Assembly (NCBI RefSeq): GCF_900215145.1
Contig: NZ_OBDO01000013.1
Coordinates: 1-64,000, forward strand
Length of the DNA stretch: 64,000 bases
DNA from: Geodermatophilus sabuli
GTDB taxonomy: Bacteria > Actinomycetota > Actinomycetes > Mycobacteriales > Geodermatophilaceae
Reading direction: 5' to 3'
Positions 8,305-18,047 of the stretch are shown in pieces. The notes below the pieces were generated by a model. It was not told where the DNA came from. It was given only the letters and a program-made list of their open reading frames with translations, and ran no database searches. How positions within the stretch are numbered: position 1 is the first letter of the stretch; each line of letters opens with the position of its first letter. The position numbers and the translations under genes were made by a program.

Positions 8305-11024
8305 TGGCCGGCGCGCCGGCCGGCCGGCGCGCCTCCGACCGTCGGGGGGGCGGGCGCGCCGCGGGACGCCCCCGCGACCCCTCCGCCGCGCTGGGCCTGC
8401 TGGCCGTCCTCGGCGCGGCGCTCGCGGCGGTCGAGACCACGGCGGCGGACGCCGCGCTGTGGGTCGGCCCCGCCCTGCTCGCGGCCGGCTCGTGGGTCAC
8501 CGCGGTGGTCGTCGCCCGACGCGGAGGCCGGCTGTCCGGGCGCTCCGCCCGCCCGTGGCGGGCGCTGTCCCTGACCGCCGCGCTGCTGGGGCTCGGCCAG
8601 GCGGCCAGCGCACTGGCCGGCGTGGGGGTCAACACCAGCGAGGCGGGCTGGCACGACCTGCCCCTGCTCGCCGCCGTGCCCGTGGCGATCGTCGCCGGCG
8701 CCCGGCTGCTGCCCGCGGCCGGCGACCGGCTCGTCGGTTCCCGGGCGCTGCTGGACGGCGGGATCGTGCTGGTGGCGGTCAGCCTGCTGGGCGAGGCGCT
8801 CCTGGTCGACGTCGCCACCCGCTCCGGCGACGAGGTAGACGCGCTCGTCGCCGTCGGCTACCCGGCCGTGGGTGCGCTGCTGTGCGGCCTCGGGCTGGTC
8901 GCGGTGAGCGTGGTGGACGACGCACGGCGCCGGGCGGCCGGCTGGCTGCTGGCGGCCTGCGGAGCGCTCGCCGTCGTGGTGGTCAGTGGCGCCCTCGCGA
9001 TCAGCGCGCACGACACCGGCCTCGACGTCCTGACCGGCGTGGCGTGGCTGGCGATGCTGGCGGCCGTCATGCGGTCGGTCGACGTCGACCCCGGCCGGGA
9101 CCGGGAGGACGACGACCCGCCGGCCGGGTTGCCGCTGGCCCCGGTCGTGTTCAGCACCTGCGCGGCCTTCGGCGTCGCGCTGTTCCTCGCGGTCGGGGTC
9201 ACCGCGGGCCGCACCGTCTCGCCACTGGAGGGCGCGGGCATCACCGTGCTGATGCTGCTGACGTTCGTGCGTTGCCTGCTCTGGGCGGCGGACGGGGAGC
9301 GGCTGACCCGCCGCGTCCGCCGCACCGAGGGCTGGCTGCGTGCCCTGCTGGACAGCGGCGAGGCCGTCACCGTCCTGCTCGACCGTGCCGGCCGGGTGGT
9401 CTGGGCCACCGGGCCGGTGCGCGACCAGCTGGGCTGGACCCACCGCGACCTCTCCGGCCGCGTGCTGCTCGCCCTCGTGCACGCCGGGGACCGGGAGTTC
9501 CTCGCGCGGGTGGCGATCGCCGTGCGCGCGGGGGAGCAGCCGGCCGAGCTGCCCGCGACGGTCCGGCTGGGCACCGCCGACGGCGACTGGCGGACGGTGG
9601 AGGTCTCCGGAGCCGCCCGCACCGGCGACGACGGCGGGCTCGTCCTCCACCTGCGGGACGTCACCGCCCGCACCAGCAGCCAGCGCGAGCTCGAGCGCCT
9701 GGCCTACACCGACTTCCTCACCGGCCTGCCGAACCGGGCGCGCTTCATCGCCGCGCTGCGCACCGGGCTCGCCGGCCCCGACCCCGGGTGCCTGCTGCTG
9801 GTCGACCTCGACGGGTTCAAGGCGGTCAACGACGTCGCGGGGCACGACGCCGGTGACCGGTTGCTGTGCGAGGTCGCCGACCGGCTGCGCGCGGCGGCCC
9901 GGGACGGCGACGTCGTGGCGCGGTTGGGCGGTGACGAGTTCGCCGTCCTGGTGCACGGCGGGCGCGAGGAGGCGACGACGCTCGCCGAGCGGCTGGTCGT
10001 CCTGCTCGACCGGGACCACCGCCCGCTCACCCCCGCCGGGAGCCCCGACGGCGGCCCGGTGTTCCGGGTGTCGGGCAGCGTGGGCGTCACCGCCCTGCGC
10101 CCCGGCGAGGAGCCGGCCGAGGCGGTGCGCCGGGCGGACGTCGCTCTGCGGGCGGCCAAGGCCGCCGGCAAGAACTGCGTCCGCTCCTCGGGTGCGGCCC
10201 TGGACCGGGTGGTCGACCGCCGGGCCCGGCTGGCCCGCGACCTGCCGGCGGCGATCGCCGGCGGCCAGCTGTCGGTGGTCTACCAGCCGGTCGTCGGCGT
10301 CCCGGAACGTCGCGTGCTGGGCCTGGAAGCCCTCGTCCGGTGGGACCACCCGGAGCTCGGCGCCGTGCCGCCCGAGGAGTTCGTCCCCCTCGCCGAGGAC
10401 GACGGCCTGGTCGTGCCGTTGCAGCGGTGGGTCCTCGCGGAGGCGACGGCCACGCTGGCCCCGCTGCTGGCCGCCGGCCACGACCTGCAGCTCGGGGTCA
10501 ACGTCTCGATCCGGCACCTGCAGTCCGGGTGCCTGGCGGCCGACGTGGCGACGGCCCTGGCCGGCTCCGGGGTGCCCCCGCACCGGCTGATGCTCGAGCT
10601 CACCGAGTCGGTGCTCATGGGCGCGGGGGAGCGGATGGACGGCGATCTCGCCACGCTGCGGGACCTGGGCTGTGTGCTGTCGCTGGACGACTTCGGCAAG
10701 GGCCACTCCAGCCTCGCGCGGCTGGCCCGCCTGCCGGTCCAGGTGCTGAAGATGGACCGGGCGTTCGTGGCCCACATCGAGGCCGACCCGCGCACCGCCG
10801 CGCTCGTCGACAGCGTCGTGCAGCTCGGCCGCACGCTGGGCATGGACGTCGTCGCCGAGGGCGTCGAGACCACCGGTCAGCTGGCCGCCCTGCGCAGCCT
10901 CGGCTGCCGCTACCTGCAGGGCTTCCTGCTCGGCCGCCCGGTGGCCGCGGGGCAGCTGCCGGCGATGCTGGCCCGGTTCGACCCCGCGGTGCTCGACGCC
11001 GTCGAGGTGTCGTCCCACGTCTGA
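8304..11024 (+). CDS. Membrane PAS-GGDEF-EAL protein with intact GGDEF and EAL motifs
   Basis: A 906-aa paralogue of the preceding gene with the same plan: about eight membrane helices (1-330), PAS-like (about 340-455), GGDEF (about 460-620), EAL (about 640-890). The GGDEF signature RLGGDEF near residue 541 is intact and is preceded by RDGD five residues upstream, matching the RxxD product-inhibition site. The EAL domain keeps LEALVRW, GVNVS, LELTESVLM, LDDFGKG, LKMDRAF and AEGVE. It may therefore make and degrade cyclic-di-GMP, the net direction being set by the membrane or PAS sensor. ATG 8304 overlaps the previous TGA, so the two proteins are probably made together and may heterodimerise. 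The substrate pathway is inferred from family knowledge. Confidence 0.88.
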   Translation: MAGAPAGRRASDRRGGGRAAGRPRDPSAALGLLAVLGAALAAVETTAADAALWVGPALLAAGSWVTAVVVARRGGRLSGRSARPWRALSLTAALLGLGQAASALAGVGVNTSEAGWHDLPLLAAVPVAIVAGARLLPAAGDRLVGSRALLDGGIVLVAVSLLGEALLVDVATRSGDEVDALVAVGYPAVGALLCGLGLVAVSVVDDARRRAAGWLLAACGALAVVVVSGALAISAHDTGLDVLTGVAWLAMLAAVMRSVDVDPGRDREDDDPPAGLPLAPVVFSTCAAFGVALFLAVGVTAGRTVSPLEGAGITVLMLLTFVRCLLWAADGERLTRRVRRTEGWLRALLDSGEAVTVLLDRAGRVVWATGPVRDQLGWTHRDLSGRVLLALVHAGDREFLARVAIAVRAGEQPAELPATVRLGTADGDWRTVEVSGAARTGDDGGLVLHLRDVTARTSSQRELERLAYTDFLTGLPNRARFIAALRTGLAGPDPGCLLLVDLDGFKAVNDVAGHDAGDRLLCEVADRLRAAARDGDVVARLGGDEFAVLVHGGREEATTLAERLVVLLDRDHRPLTPAGSPDGGPVFRVSGSVGVTALRPGEEPAEAVRRADVALRAAKAAGKNCVRSSGAALDRVVDRRARLARDLPAAIAGGQLSVVYQPVVGVPERRVLGLEALVRWDHPELGAVPPEEFVPLAEDDGLVVPLQRWVLAEATATLAPLLAAGHDLQLGVNVSIRHLQSGCLAADVATALAGSGVPPHRLMLELTESVLMGAGERMDGDLATLRDLGCVLSLDDFGKGHSSLARLARLPVQVLKMDRAFVAHIEADPRTAALVDSVVQLGRTLGMDVVAEGVETTGQLAALRSLGCRYLQGFLLGRPVAAGQLPAMLARFDPAVLDAVEVSSHV

Positions 11025-11057
11025 AACCCCGGGATTCCACTGTGTGGGACGGGGTGG

Positions 11058-11087
11058 TTGACGCGCGGCCACGGCGAGGCGCAGAGT
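11058..11087 (+). promoter_or_regulatory. Predicted promoter of the ilvBNC leader (TTGACG-18-CAGAGT)
   Basis: TTGACG at 11058-11063 and CAGAGT at 11082-11087 are 18 bp apart. The -10 ends 6 bp before the GTG of the leader peptide at 11094, so the leader mRNA should be leaderless. This is the best-formed -35 in the window. Confidence 0.6.
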
Positions 11088-11093
11088 GGGCGG

Positions 11094-11129
11094 GTGCGCC
11101 CAGCCTGCCTGCTCCTCGTAGTCGCCTAG
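11094..11129 (+). CDS. ilvB leader peptide MRPACLLLVVA
   Basis: An 11-codon frame starting with GTG and ending at TAG 11127-11129. It encodes three Leu and two Val codons in a row (CTG CTC CTC GTA GTC). It is immediately followed by a 12-bp stem and a typical terminator, then by ilvB. This is the layout of leader-peptide transcription attenuation: ribosome stalling at Leu/Val codons when leucyl- or valyl-tRNA is scarce should favour readthrough into ilvBNC. Too short to be found by ordinary gene calling; no product function is expected beyond translation itself. Confidence 0.75.
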   Translation: MRPACLLLVVA

Positions 11130-11189
11130 CGCGTCGGTCGCCCGACCGACGCGCTGACCCCTCTGTGCCCGCAGGCACGAGGGGTTTTT
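11129..11189 (+). promoter_or_regulatory. ilvBNC attenuator: pause stem plus terminator
   Basis: A 12-bp stem (11129-11140 with 11143-11154, apical pairs open) begins inside the leader stop codon. The terminator stem pairs ACCCCTC 11157-11163 with GAGGGGT 11179-11185 and GTGCC 11165-11169 with GGCAC 11174-11178, and ends in a five-T run (11185-11189). A classical 2:3 antiterminator is not obvious by eye; an RNA fold would settle the alternatives. ilvB starts 118 bp further on. Confidence 0.75.
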
Positions 11190-11306
11190 CGTTTGCGGGC
11201 CCCCTGGACTCCGGACGGTGGCCGGCCCGCGCCGCAGGCACCCGCGGTGCACACCGCACGGCCCCCGAACCGACGCCCCCGACCCGGGGCACTGCCAGGA
11301 GACGCC

Positions 11307-13178
11307 ATGAACAGCACCACCCCCGGCGAGTCCGCGACGCGCGAAGCCGCCGCGGCCCTCACCGGCGTCGAGACCACCGCCCGGTCGGTGACAGAGGCCG
11401 CCGCCGAGCCGCTCATCGGCTGCACCGGGGCGCAGAGCCTCGTCCGCTCGCTCGAGGCGGTCGGCGTCGAGGTGGTCTTCGGGATCCCCGGCGGGGCGAT
11501 CCTGCCCGCCTACGACCCGCTGTTCGACTCGCAGGTGCGGCACGTGCTGGTCCGGCACGAGCAGGGTGCGGGCCACGCGGCCACCGGCTACGCGCAGGCC
11601 ACCGGGCGGGTCGGCGTCTGCATGGCCACCTCCGGGCCCGGCGCGACCAACCTGGTGACGCCGCTGGCCGACGCGTACATGGACTCGGTCCCGATCGTCG
11701 CGATCACCGGTCAGGTGCCCAGCAGCGCGATCGGCACCGACGCCTTCCAGGAGGCCGACATCCGCGGCATCACGATGCCGGTCACCAAGCACAACTTCCT
11801 GGTCACCGACGCCCGCGAGATCCCGCAGCGGATCGCCGAGGCGTTCCACCTCGCCGCCACCGGCCGACCCGGCCCGGTCCTGGTCGACATCCCCAAGGAC
11901 GTCCTGCAGGCCACCACCGACTTCTCCTGGCCGCCGCGGCTGGACCTGCCCGGCTACAAGCCGACCACCCGCCCGCACGGCAAGCAGGTGCGCGAGGCTG
12001 CCGCGCTCATCGCCGGTGCCCGCCGGCCGGTGCTCTACGTCGGCGGCGGCGTGCTCAAGGCGCAGGCGACCGCCGAGCTGGCCGAGCTGGCCGAGCTCAC
12101 CGGTGCCCCCGTCGTGACCACCCTGATGGCCCGGGGCGCGTTCCCCGACAGCAACCCGCAGCACCTGGGCATGCCGGGCATGCACGGCACCGTCGCGGCG
12201 GTCACCGCGCTGCAGAAGGCCGACGTGCTCGTCGCCCTCGGCGCCCGCTTCGACGACCGGGTCACCGGCCAGCTGTCCTCGTTCGCGCCCGAGGCCCAGG
12301 TCGTGCACGCCGACATCGACCCCGCGGAGATCGGCAAGAACCGCCGGGCCGACGTGCCGATCGTCGGCGACGCCCGGGAGACGATCGCCGAGCTGGTCAC
12401 CGCGCTGCGCGCCGAGCACGAGGCCGGGCGCACCCCGGACCTCGCCGCGTGGTGGACCCAGCTGGACTCGTGGCGGCAGACCTACCCCCTGGGCTACGAC
12501 TGGCCGGAGGACGGCGCGCTGTCCCCGCAGTACGTGATCGAGCGGCTGGGCGCCATCGCCGGCCCGGACGCGATCTACGCCGCGGGCGTCGGTCAGCACC
12601 AGATGTGGGCCGCCCAGTTCATCAAGTACGAGAAGCCCGGCACCTGGCTCAACAGCGGCGGCCTGGGCACGATGGGCTACGCCGTCCCGGCGGCGATGGG
12701 CGCCAAGTACGGCCGCCCCGACACCACCGTCTGGGCCATCGACGGCGACGGCTGCTTCCAGATGACCAACCAGGAGCTGGCCACCTGCGCCATCGAGGGC
12801 ATCCCGATCAAGGTCGCCGTCATCAACAACGGCAACCTCGGCATGGTGCGGCAGTGGCAGACCCTGTTCTACGAGGGCCGCTACTCCAACACGAGGCTGC
12901 ACGCGCGCAACGCGGACGGCACGCCCAAGCCGGTGCGCATCCCGGACTTCGTCGCGCTGGCCGAGGCGCTTGGTTGCGTGGGCCTGCGCTGCGAGAGCAA
13001 GGACGACGTCGACGCGGTGATCGAGAAGGCCATGGCGATCGACGACGCCCCGGTTGTCATCGACTTCGTCGTCGGCTCCGACGCCCAGGTGTGGCCGATG
13101 GTGGCCGCGGGTGCCAGCAACGACGACATCATGGCCGCGCGCGGGATCCGCCCGGTCTTCGGCGACGGCCAGGTGTAG
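11307..13178 (+). CDS. ilvB: Acetolactate synthase large (catalytic) subunit
   Basis: The ThDP- and FAD-dependent acetohydroxyacid synthase catalytic subunit, 623 aa: it condenses two pyruvates, or pyruvate and 2-oxobutyrate, for valine/leucine and isoleucine synthesis. Motifs include [16 protein letters not shown] and the ThDP-activating Glu in [34 protein letters not shown] follows, and the ThDP/Mg motif [12 protein letters not shown]...[11 protein letters not shown] is near the C-terminus. About 45 N-terminal residues precede the family core, as in many actinobacteria. ATG 11307 has CAGGAGA 5-7 bases upstream. It heads ilvB-ilvN-ilvC behind the Leu/Val attenuator; the repeat element lies between ilvB and ilvN. 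Confidence 0.97.
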   Translation: MNSTTPGESATREAAAALTGVETTARSVTEAAAEPLIGCTGAQSLVRSLEAVGVEVVFGIPGGAILPAYDPLFDSQVRHVLVRHEQGAGHAATGYAQATGRVGVCMATSGPGATNLVTPLADAYMDSVPIVAITGQVPSSAIGTDAFQEADIRGITMPVTKHNFLVTDAREIPQRIAEAFHLAATGRPGPVLVDIPKDVLQATTDFSWPPRLDLPGYKPTTRPHGKQVREAAALIAGARRPVLYVGGGVLKAQATAELAELAELTGAPVVTTLMARGAFPDSNPQHLGMPGMHGTVAAVTALQKADVLVALGARFDDRVTGQLSSFAPEAQVVHADIDPAEIGKNRRADVPIVGDARETIAELVTALRAEHEAGRTPDLAAWWTQLDSWRQTYPLGYDWPEDGALSPQYVIERLGAIAGPDAIYAAGVGQHQMWAAQFIKYEKPGTWLNSGGLGTMGYAVPAAMGAKYGRPDTTVWAIDGDGCFQMTNQELATCAIEGIPIKVAVINNGNLGMVRQWQTLFYEGRYSNTRLHARNADGTPKPVRIPDFVALAEALGCVGLRCESKDDVDAVIEKAMAIDDAPVVIDFVVGSDAQVWPMVAAGASNDDIMAARGIRPVFGDGQV

Positions 13179-13183
13179 CGGCA

Positions 13184-13237
13184 GGACCCCGTCCCTCTCA
13201 CCCCTCGCAGGCTCGGGGCGAGCCTCCGGACGGGGCC
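13184..13237 (+). repeat. Dispersed hairpin element between ilvB and ilvN
   Basis: A copy of the GGACCCCGTCC...CTCGCAGGCTCGGGG...GGACGGGGCC element, starting 5 bp after the ilvB stop. Its ends CCCCGTCC and GGACGGGG pair. It sits inside an operon, so it cannot be a complete terminator; it may lower downstream expression or mark an RNA-processing or stability site. Confidence 0.8.
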
Positions 13238-13273
13238 GCGAACAGCAAGCCCACACGGAGAGGCACCACCCAC

Positions 13274-13801
13274 ATGACCCGCCACACCCTGTCGGTCCTG
13301 GTCGAGAACAAGTCCGGCGTCCTCGCCCGGGTCTCGGCGCTGTTCAGCCGGCGCGCGTTCAACATCGAGTCGCTGGCCGTCGGGCCGACGGAGAACCCGG
13401 ACCTGTCCCGGATGACGATCGTGGTCGACGCCGAGACGCAGCCGCTGGAGCAGATCACCAAGCAGCTGAACAAACTCATCGAGGTCATCAAGATCGTCGA
13501 GTTGGAGTCGGCCGGCGCCGTCCAGCGGGAGCTGCTGCTGGTCAAGGTCCGCGCCCCCATGGCCGACCGCACCCAGGTGCTGCAGACCGCCGAGCTGTTC
13601 CGCGCCCACGTCATCGACGTCAACACCGACACCGTGACCCTGGAGGCCACCGGCACGCCGGAGAAGCTCCAGGCCCTGCTCGCCGTCCTCGCCCCGCTGG
13701 GGATCAAGGAGATGGCGCAGTCGGGCACCGTCGCGCTGGGGCGGGGGCCACGGTCGATGTCGGGCGCCGGTACGTTGCGCCCGGTCGAGCGCACCGCCTG
13801 A
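13274..13801 (+). CDS. ilvN: Acetolactate synthase small (regulatory) subunit
   Basis: The 175-aa regulatory subunit that activates IlvB and confers feedback inhibition, classically by valine. The N-terminal ACT domain reads HTLSVLVENKSGVLARVSAL, with FNIESLAVGPTENPDLSRMT following. The C-terminal ALS_ss domain includes ELLLVKVRAP and a late MAQSGTVALGRG. Length fits the ~160-175 aa bacterial form. ATG 13274 has GGAGAGG about ten bases upstream. It lies 95 bp after ilvB, with the repeat element between, and 87 bp before ilvC, with another, shorter element between. Confidence 0.96.
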   Translation: MTRHTLSVLVENKSGVLARVSALFSRRAFNIESLAVGPTENPDLSRMTIVVDAETQPLEQITKQLNKLIEVIKIVELESAGAVQRELLLVKVRAPMADRTQVLQTAELFRAHVIDVNTDTVTLEATGTPEKLQALLAVLAPLGIKEMAQSGTVALGRGPRSMSGAGTLRPVERTA

Positions 13802-14917
<1,116 letters not shown>

Positions 14918-14930
14918 CGCGCGACATGAC

Positions 14931-14965
14931 GAGGCCCCCGCTGCCGGTTCGGCAGCGGGGGCCTC
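14931..14965 (+). terminator. Terminator after ilvC
   Basis: A perfect 15-bp stem (14931-14945 with 14951-14965) with a 5-nt loop, 13 bp after the ilvC stop. The T-run is weak (TCTGTCG). It may serve both ilvBNC and the converging membrane gene. Confidence 0.8.
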
Positions 14966-14987
14966 TGTCGTCGTCCGTCGGCCGTGC

Positions 14988-15449
14988 TCACTTCGCGCCG
15001 CGGGCGGCGAAGTACTCCCTGGACGATGACTGGAGAAGCAGCAGGACGATCCCGGTGCCGGCGGCGGCGAGCAGGACCGACCAGATGTTGACTGCGCCCT
15101 GGGCCAGCGATGTCCCCAGCCCGAGGACGCCCAGGCCACCGGTGAGCGCACCGGCCACGGTGAGCAGTCTGCCGCCGCGACCGGTCACCGCCTTCACTGA
15201 ACCCCAGACGCAGGCCCCCGCCAGGGCGAGGTAGACGGCCCCGAAAACAGCGCTCACCGGCCCGAGCAGGCGGACGGCGCCCACCAGCACCAAGGCGTTC
15301 ATCAGCACGAAGAAGCCGACGACGAACCCGACGGCGGCCGCCGCGAGCACCTGGCCCGGGCGCCGCTCCGATGGCACGAACGGCGACGGCCCACCCGCCG
15401 CGGCACGGTGCTGGGCGGACTCGGGCTCAGAGCCACTGGGGATGGTCAT
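14988..15449 (-). CDS. Small four-helix membrane protein, paralogue of the next gene
   Basis: A 153-aa protein with a polar N-terminal tail of about 30 residues. Four hydrophobic helices follow (about 34-62, 63-85, 92-114, 118-140), then a short SSREYFAARGAK tail. No catalytic motif or known domain is recognised. Spacing of the helices and the aromatic-Ala-Ala-basic tail resemble the larger YGQ-rich protein immediately upstream (15502-16269), so I infer a duplicated pair. The two are 52 bp apart on the same strand. They interrupt an otherwise biosynthetic region and have no evident metabolic link to it. Confidence 0.7.
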   Translation of the reverse strand: MTIPSGSEPESAQHRAAAGGPSPFVPSERRPGQVLAAAAVGFVVGFFVLMNALVLVGAVRLLGPVSAVFGAVYLALAGACVWGSVKAVTGRGGRLLTVAGALTGGLGVLGLGTSLAQGAVNIWSVLLAAAGTGIVLLLLQSSSREYFAARGAK

Positions 15450-15501
15450 CGAGGGATCCTCCAGACCGGCTCCGGGGGCTTCCCGCCCCCGGAGCCGCAG
15501 G

Positions 15502-16269
15502 TCAGCGCCCGCGCCGGGCGCGGTGGGCGGCGAAGAAGGACGCCGCCGGCTTCATCGCCAGCAGGACGACGATCGCCAGGGCCGCCAGGAAGAACAGCAG
15601 GCTCATGATGATCCCTCCGGCGCCGCTGTTGTCGGCGTCGGCCAGGCTGCTGATGAACGTCAGCGCGGTGAACGCCAGCGCGATGGAGCCGCCCACCAAC
15701 AGCATCACGCGGCTGCGGCCGGTGAGGGCCCACGCCGCGCCCCAGATCATCACCACGGTCCATGCCAGCGCGGCCAGCCCGAAGACCAGCAGGACGCCAC
15801 CGATGGCTCCCGCGACCCCCTCGAAGCCGGGGATGTCGTCGAAGTCGTTGGCGCTGCCGCTGGCCGCGGCACCGGCGACGACGGCGAACAGGGTCACGAT
15901 GACCCCGATCGCGCCGAAGACGAAGCCGAGCACCGCGGCGGTGACGACGCCGCCGGGCTTGGCCGGGACCGCCGACTGCCCGTACTGCCCGTACTGCCCG
16001 TACTCGCCGTACTGCTGGGGATGGCCGCCCTGGCCGTACTGCTGCGGGTAGGCCTGGCCCTGGCCGTACGGCGACGGCTGGTACTGCTGGCTCGAGGGCT
16101 GACCGTACTGCTGCCCGTAGGGCTGGCCCTGCTGGCCCTGCTGGCCGTAGCCCGGCTGGCCGTACTGCGTGTGCTCCTGCCCGGGCTGCTGGCCCTGCCC
16201 GTACTGCGGGGTCTGGCCGTACTGGGGCGAGCCGCCGCTGGTGCCGGGCTCGTTGTCGTGGGTGCTCAT
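15502..16269 (-). CDS. Membrane protein with long Tyr/Gly/Gln-rich N-terminal tail
   Basis: A 255-aa protein of unknown function. Residues about 15-100 are low complexity, dominated by YGQ, QQYGQ and PYGQ repeats, with tandem EYGQYGQYGQYGQ just before the membrane region. Four hydrophobic helices follow (about 108-138, 150-180, 188-210, 220-242), ending in AASFFAAHRARRGR. ATG 16269 is chosen because GGAGGA lies directly upstream; the frame open to 16350 adds unsupported residues. Similar YGQ- or PQQ-tailed small membrane proteins are frequent in actinobacteria, where the tail is thought to be cytoplasmic and disordered; that is family knowledge, not shown here. It is divergent from serA. Confidence 0.75.
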   Translation of the reverse strand: MSTHDNEPGTSGGSPQYGQTPQYGQGQQPGQEHTQYGQPGYGQQGQQGQPYGQQYGQPSSQQYQPSPYGQGQAYPQQYGQGGHPQQYGEYGQYGQYGQSAVPAKPGGVVTAAVLGFVFGAIGVIVTLFAVVAGAAASGSANDFDDIPGFEGVAGAIGGVLLVFGLAALAWTVVMIWGAAWALTGRSRVMLLVGGSIALAFTALTFISSLADADNSGAGGIIMSLLFFLAALAIVVLLAMKPAASFFAAHRARRGR

Positions 16270-16415
16270 GGTCTCCTCCGTCGGCGCCGGCTGTGCCGAC
16301 TCTGCGCGGTCAGGATGTCGGCGCCTCACACGGTGGGCAAGCACACCCACCCCTCATGCGGGAGGTGTCGCCGTCGCGCGGAGGGGCTGGCCGGGGGAGC
16401 GCGGGCCGCCGTCCC

Positions 16416-16421
16416 TAGGCT
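16416..16421 (+). promoter_or_regulatory. -10 box TAGGCT for serA
   Basis: TAGGCT ends 8 bp before GTG 16430, predicting a leaderless serA mRNA. No convincing -35 lies at the usual distance. Confidence 0.45.
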
Positions 16422-16429
16422 GTGGACCC

Positions 16430-18031
16430 GTGACCACGACCGCGCCCGTCGTCCTGATCGCCGAAGAACTCGCGCCCAGCGTGCTGGATGTGCTCGGGGG
16501 GGAGGTCGAGATCCGCCACGTCGACGGCGCCGACCGCGCGGCGCTGCTGCCGGCCCTGGCCGACGCGGCCGCGGTGATGATCCGCAGCGCCACGCAGATC
16601 GACGCGGAGGCGCTGGCGGCCGCCCCGGCCCTCAAGGTCGTGGCCCGGGCCGGGATCGGGCTGGACAACGTCGACGTGAACGCGGCCACCGAGCGCGGCG
16701 TCATGGTGGTCAACGCCCCGACGTCGAACATCGTCAGCGCCGCGGAGCACGCGGTGGCGCTGCTGCTGGCCGCCGCCCGGCACATCCCGGCCGCGGACGC
16801 GTCCCTGCGCGCGGGCACCTGGAAGCGGTCGAGGTTCACCGGCGTCGAGGTCACCGACAAGGTCGTGGGCGTCGTCGGCCTGGGCCGGATCGGCCAGCTG
16901 GTCGCCCAGCGGCTGGCCGCGTTCGGCGTCACCCTCATCGCCTACGACCCCTACATCCAGCCGGGCCGGGCGGCGCAGCTCGGCGTCCGGACGGTGTCGC
17001 TGGAGGAGCTGCTCCGCGAGGCGGACTTCATCACCATCCACCTCCCGAAGACGCCGGAGACCCTCGGGCTGATCGGGGCCGCGGAGCTGGCCACCACCAA
17101 GCGCGGCGTGATCGTCGTCAACGCCGCCCGTGGCGGGCTGGTGGACGAGGCGGCGCTGGCCGACGCGCTGCGCTCGGGTCAGGTCGGCGCGGCGGGGATC
17201 GACGTGTACGCCACGGAGCCCTGCACCGACAGCCCGCTGTTCGGGCTGCCCAACACCGTCGTCACCCCGCACCTGGGCGCCTCGACCACCGAGGCGCAGG
17301 ACAAGGCGGGCACGGCCGTGGCCCACTCGGTGCGGCTGGCCCTGCAGGGCGAGTTCGTGCCCGACGCGGTCAACGTCCAGGCCGGCGGCATCGTCGCCGA
17401 GGACGTCCGCCCGGGCCTGCCGCTGGCCGAGAAGCTCGGCCGGGTCTTCACCGCGGTCGCCGGTGGCCTGGCCCAGTCGGTCAACGTCGAGGTCCGCGGC
17501 AAGATCGCCGAGTTCGACGTCGCCGTCGTGCAGCTGGCCGTGCTCAGGGGCGTCTTCTCCGACGTCGTCGAGGAGCAGGTCACCTACGTCAACGCCCCGC
17601 TGTTCGCCGAGCAGCGCGGCCTGGACGTCGCGATGACCAGCGACGTGGAGAGCCCCGACTACCGCAACCTCATCAGCGTGCGCGGCGCCATGGCCGACGG
17701 CACCGAGGTCGCCGTCTCCGGCACCCTGTTCGGCAAGAACCAGGTGCCCAAGCTGGTCGAGGTCGGCGGCTTCGACATGGACCTGGACATGTCGGGCTAC
17801 CTGCTCTTCTTCGTCTACACCGACCGGCCCGGCGTGGTGGGCGCCGTCGGAGCGGCGCTGGGAGAGGCCGGCATCAACATCGCCGGCGCCCAGGTCAGCC
17901 GCACCAACCGCGGCGGCGAGGCGCTGATGGCGGTGATCGTGGACAGCCCGGTGCCCGCGGAGCTGCTCGGCGACATCGCCAGCCGGATCGGTGCACGTGA
18001 GGCCCGCTCGGCGGACCTCACCCCGCGCTGA
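16430..18031 (+). CDS. serA: D-3-phosphoglycerate dehydrogenase (long form with ACT domain)
   Basis: The first enzyme of serine synthesis, 533 aa: it oxidises 3-phosphoglycerate to 3-phosphohydroxypyruvate with NAD+. [12 protein letters not shown] and [17 protein letters not shown] (about 150) form the nucleotide-binding part. The catalytic Arg is in NAARGG, the Glu in the YATEP segment and the His in TPHLGAST. An intervening ASB domain (about 320-450) follows, then a C-terminal ACT domain ([17 protein letters not shown]) that in relatives binds serine for feedback control. The length matches the mycobacterial long form. GTG 16430 was chosen from the -10 placement; the frame open to 16169 reads through the divergent gene's promoter. 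leuB follows after 16 bp. Confidence 0.96.
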   Translation: MTTTAPVVLIAEELAPSVLDVLGGEVEIRHVDGADRAALLPALADAAAVMIRSATQIDAEALAAAPALKVVARAGIGLDNVDVNAATERGVMVVNAPTSNIVSAAEHAVALLLAAARHIPAADASLRAGTWKRSRFTGVEVTDKVVGVVGLGRIGQLVAQRLAAFGVTLIAYDPYIQPGRAAQLGVRTVSLEELLREADFITIHLPKTPETLGLIGAAELATTKRGVIVVNAARGGLVDEAALADALRSGQVGAAGIDVYATEPCTDSPLFGLPNTVVTPHLGASTTEAQDKAGTAVAHSVRLALQGEFVPDAVNVQAGGIVAEDVRPGLPLAEKLGRVFTAVAGGLAQSVNVEVRGKIAEFDVAVVQLAVLRGVFSDVVEEQVTYVNAPLFAEQRGLDVAMTSDVESPDYRNLISVRGAMADGTEVAVSGTLFGKNQVPKLVEVGGFDMDLDMSGYLLFFVYTDRPGVVGAVGAALGEAGINIAGAQVSRTNRGGEALMAVIVDSPVPAELLGDIASRIGAREARSADLTPR

Positions 18032-18033
18032 CC

Positions 18034-18039
18034 TAGGGT
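18034..18039 (+). promoter_or_regulatory. -10 box TAGGGT for leuB
   Basis: TAGGGT lies just after the serA stop and ends 8 bp before ATG 18048, so leuB may have its own leaderless transcript in addition to readthrough from serA. Confidence 0.45.
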
Positions 18040-18047
18040 CTGTTCCC

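Noticed and set aside
11025..11306. T-box riboswitch upstream of ilvB
   Set aside because: No specifier loop or T-box sequence is visible; the short Leu/Val leader peptide followed by two hairpins explains the region better.
7473..13256. Very long minus-strand open frame (about 1900 codons) across the cyclic-di-GMP genes and ilvB
   Set aside because: It is antisense to clearly conserved genes, rich in Arg/Gly/Ala/His with no domain, and results from high third-position GC.
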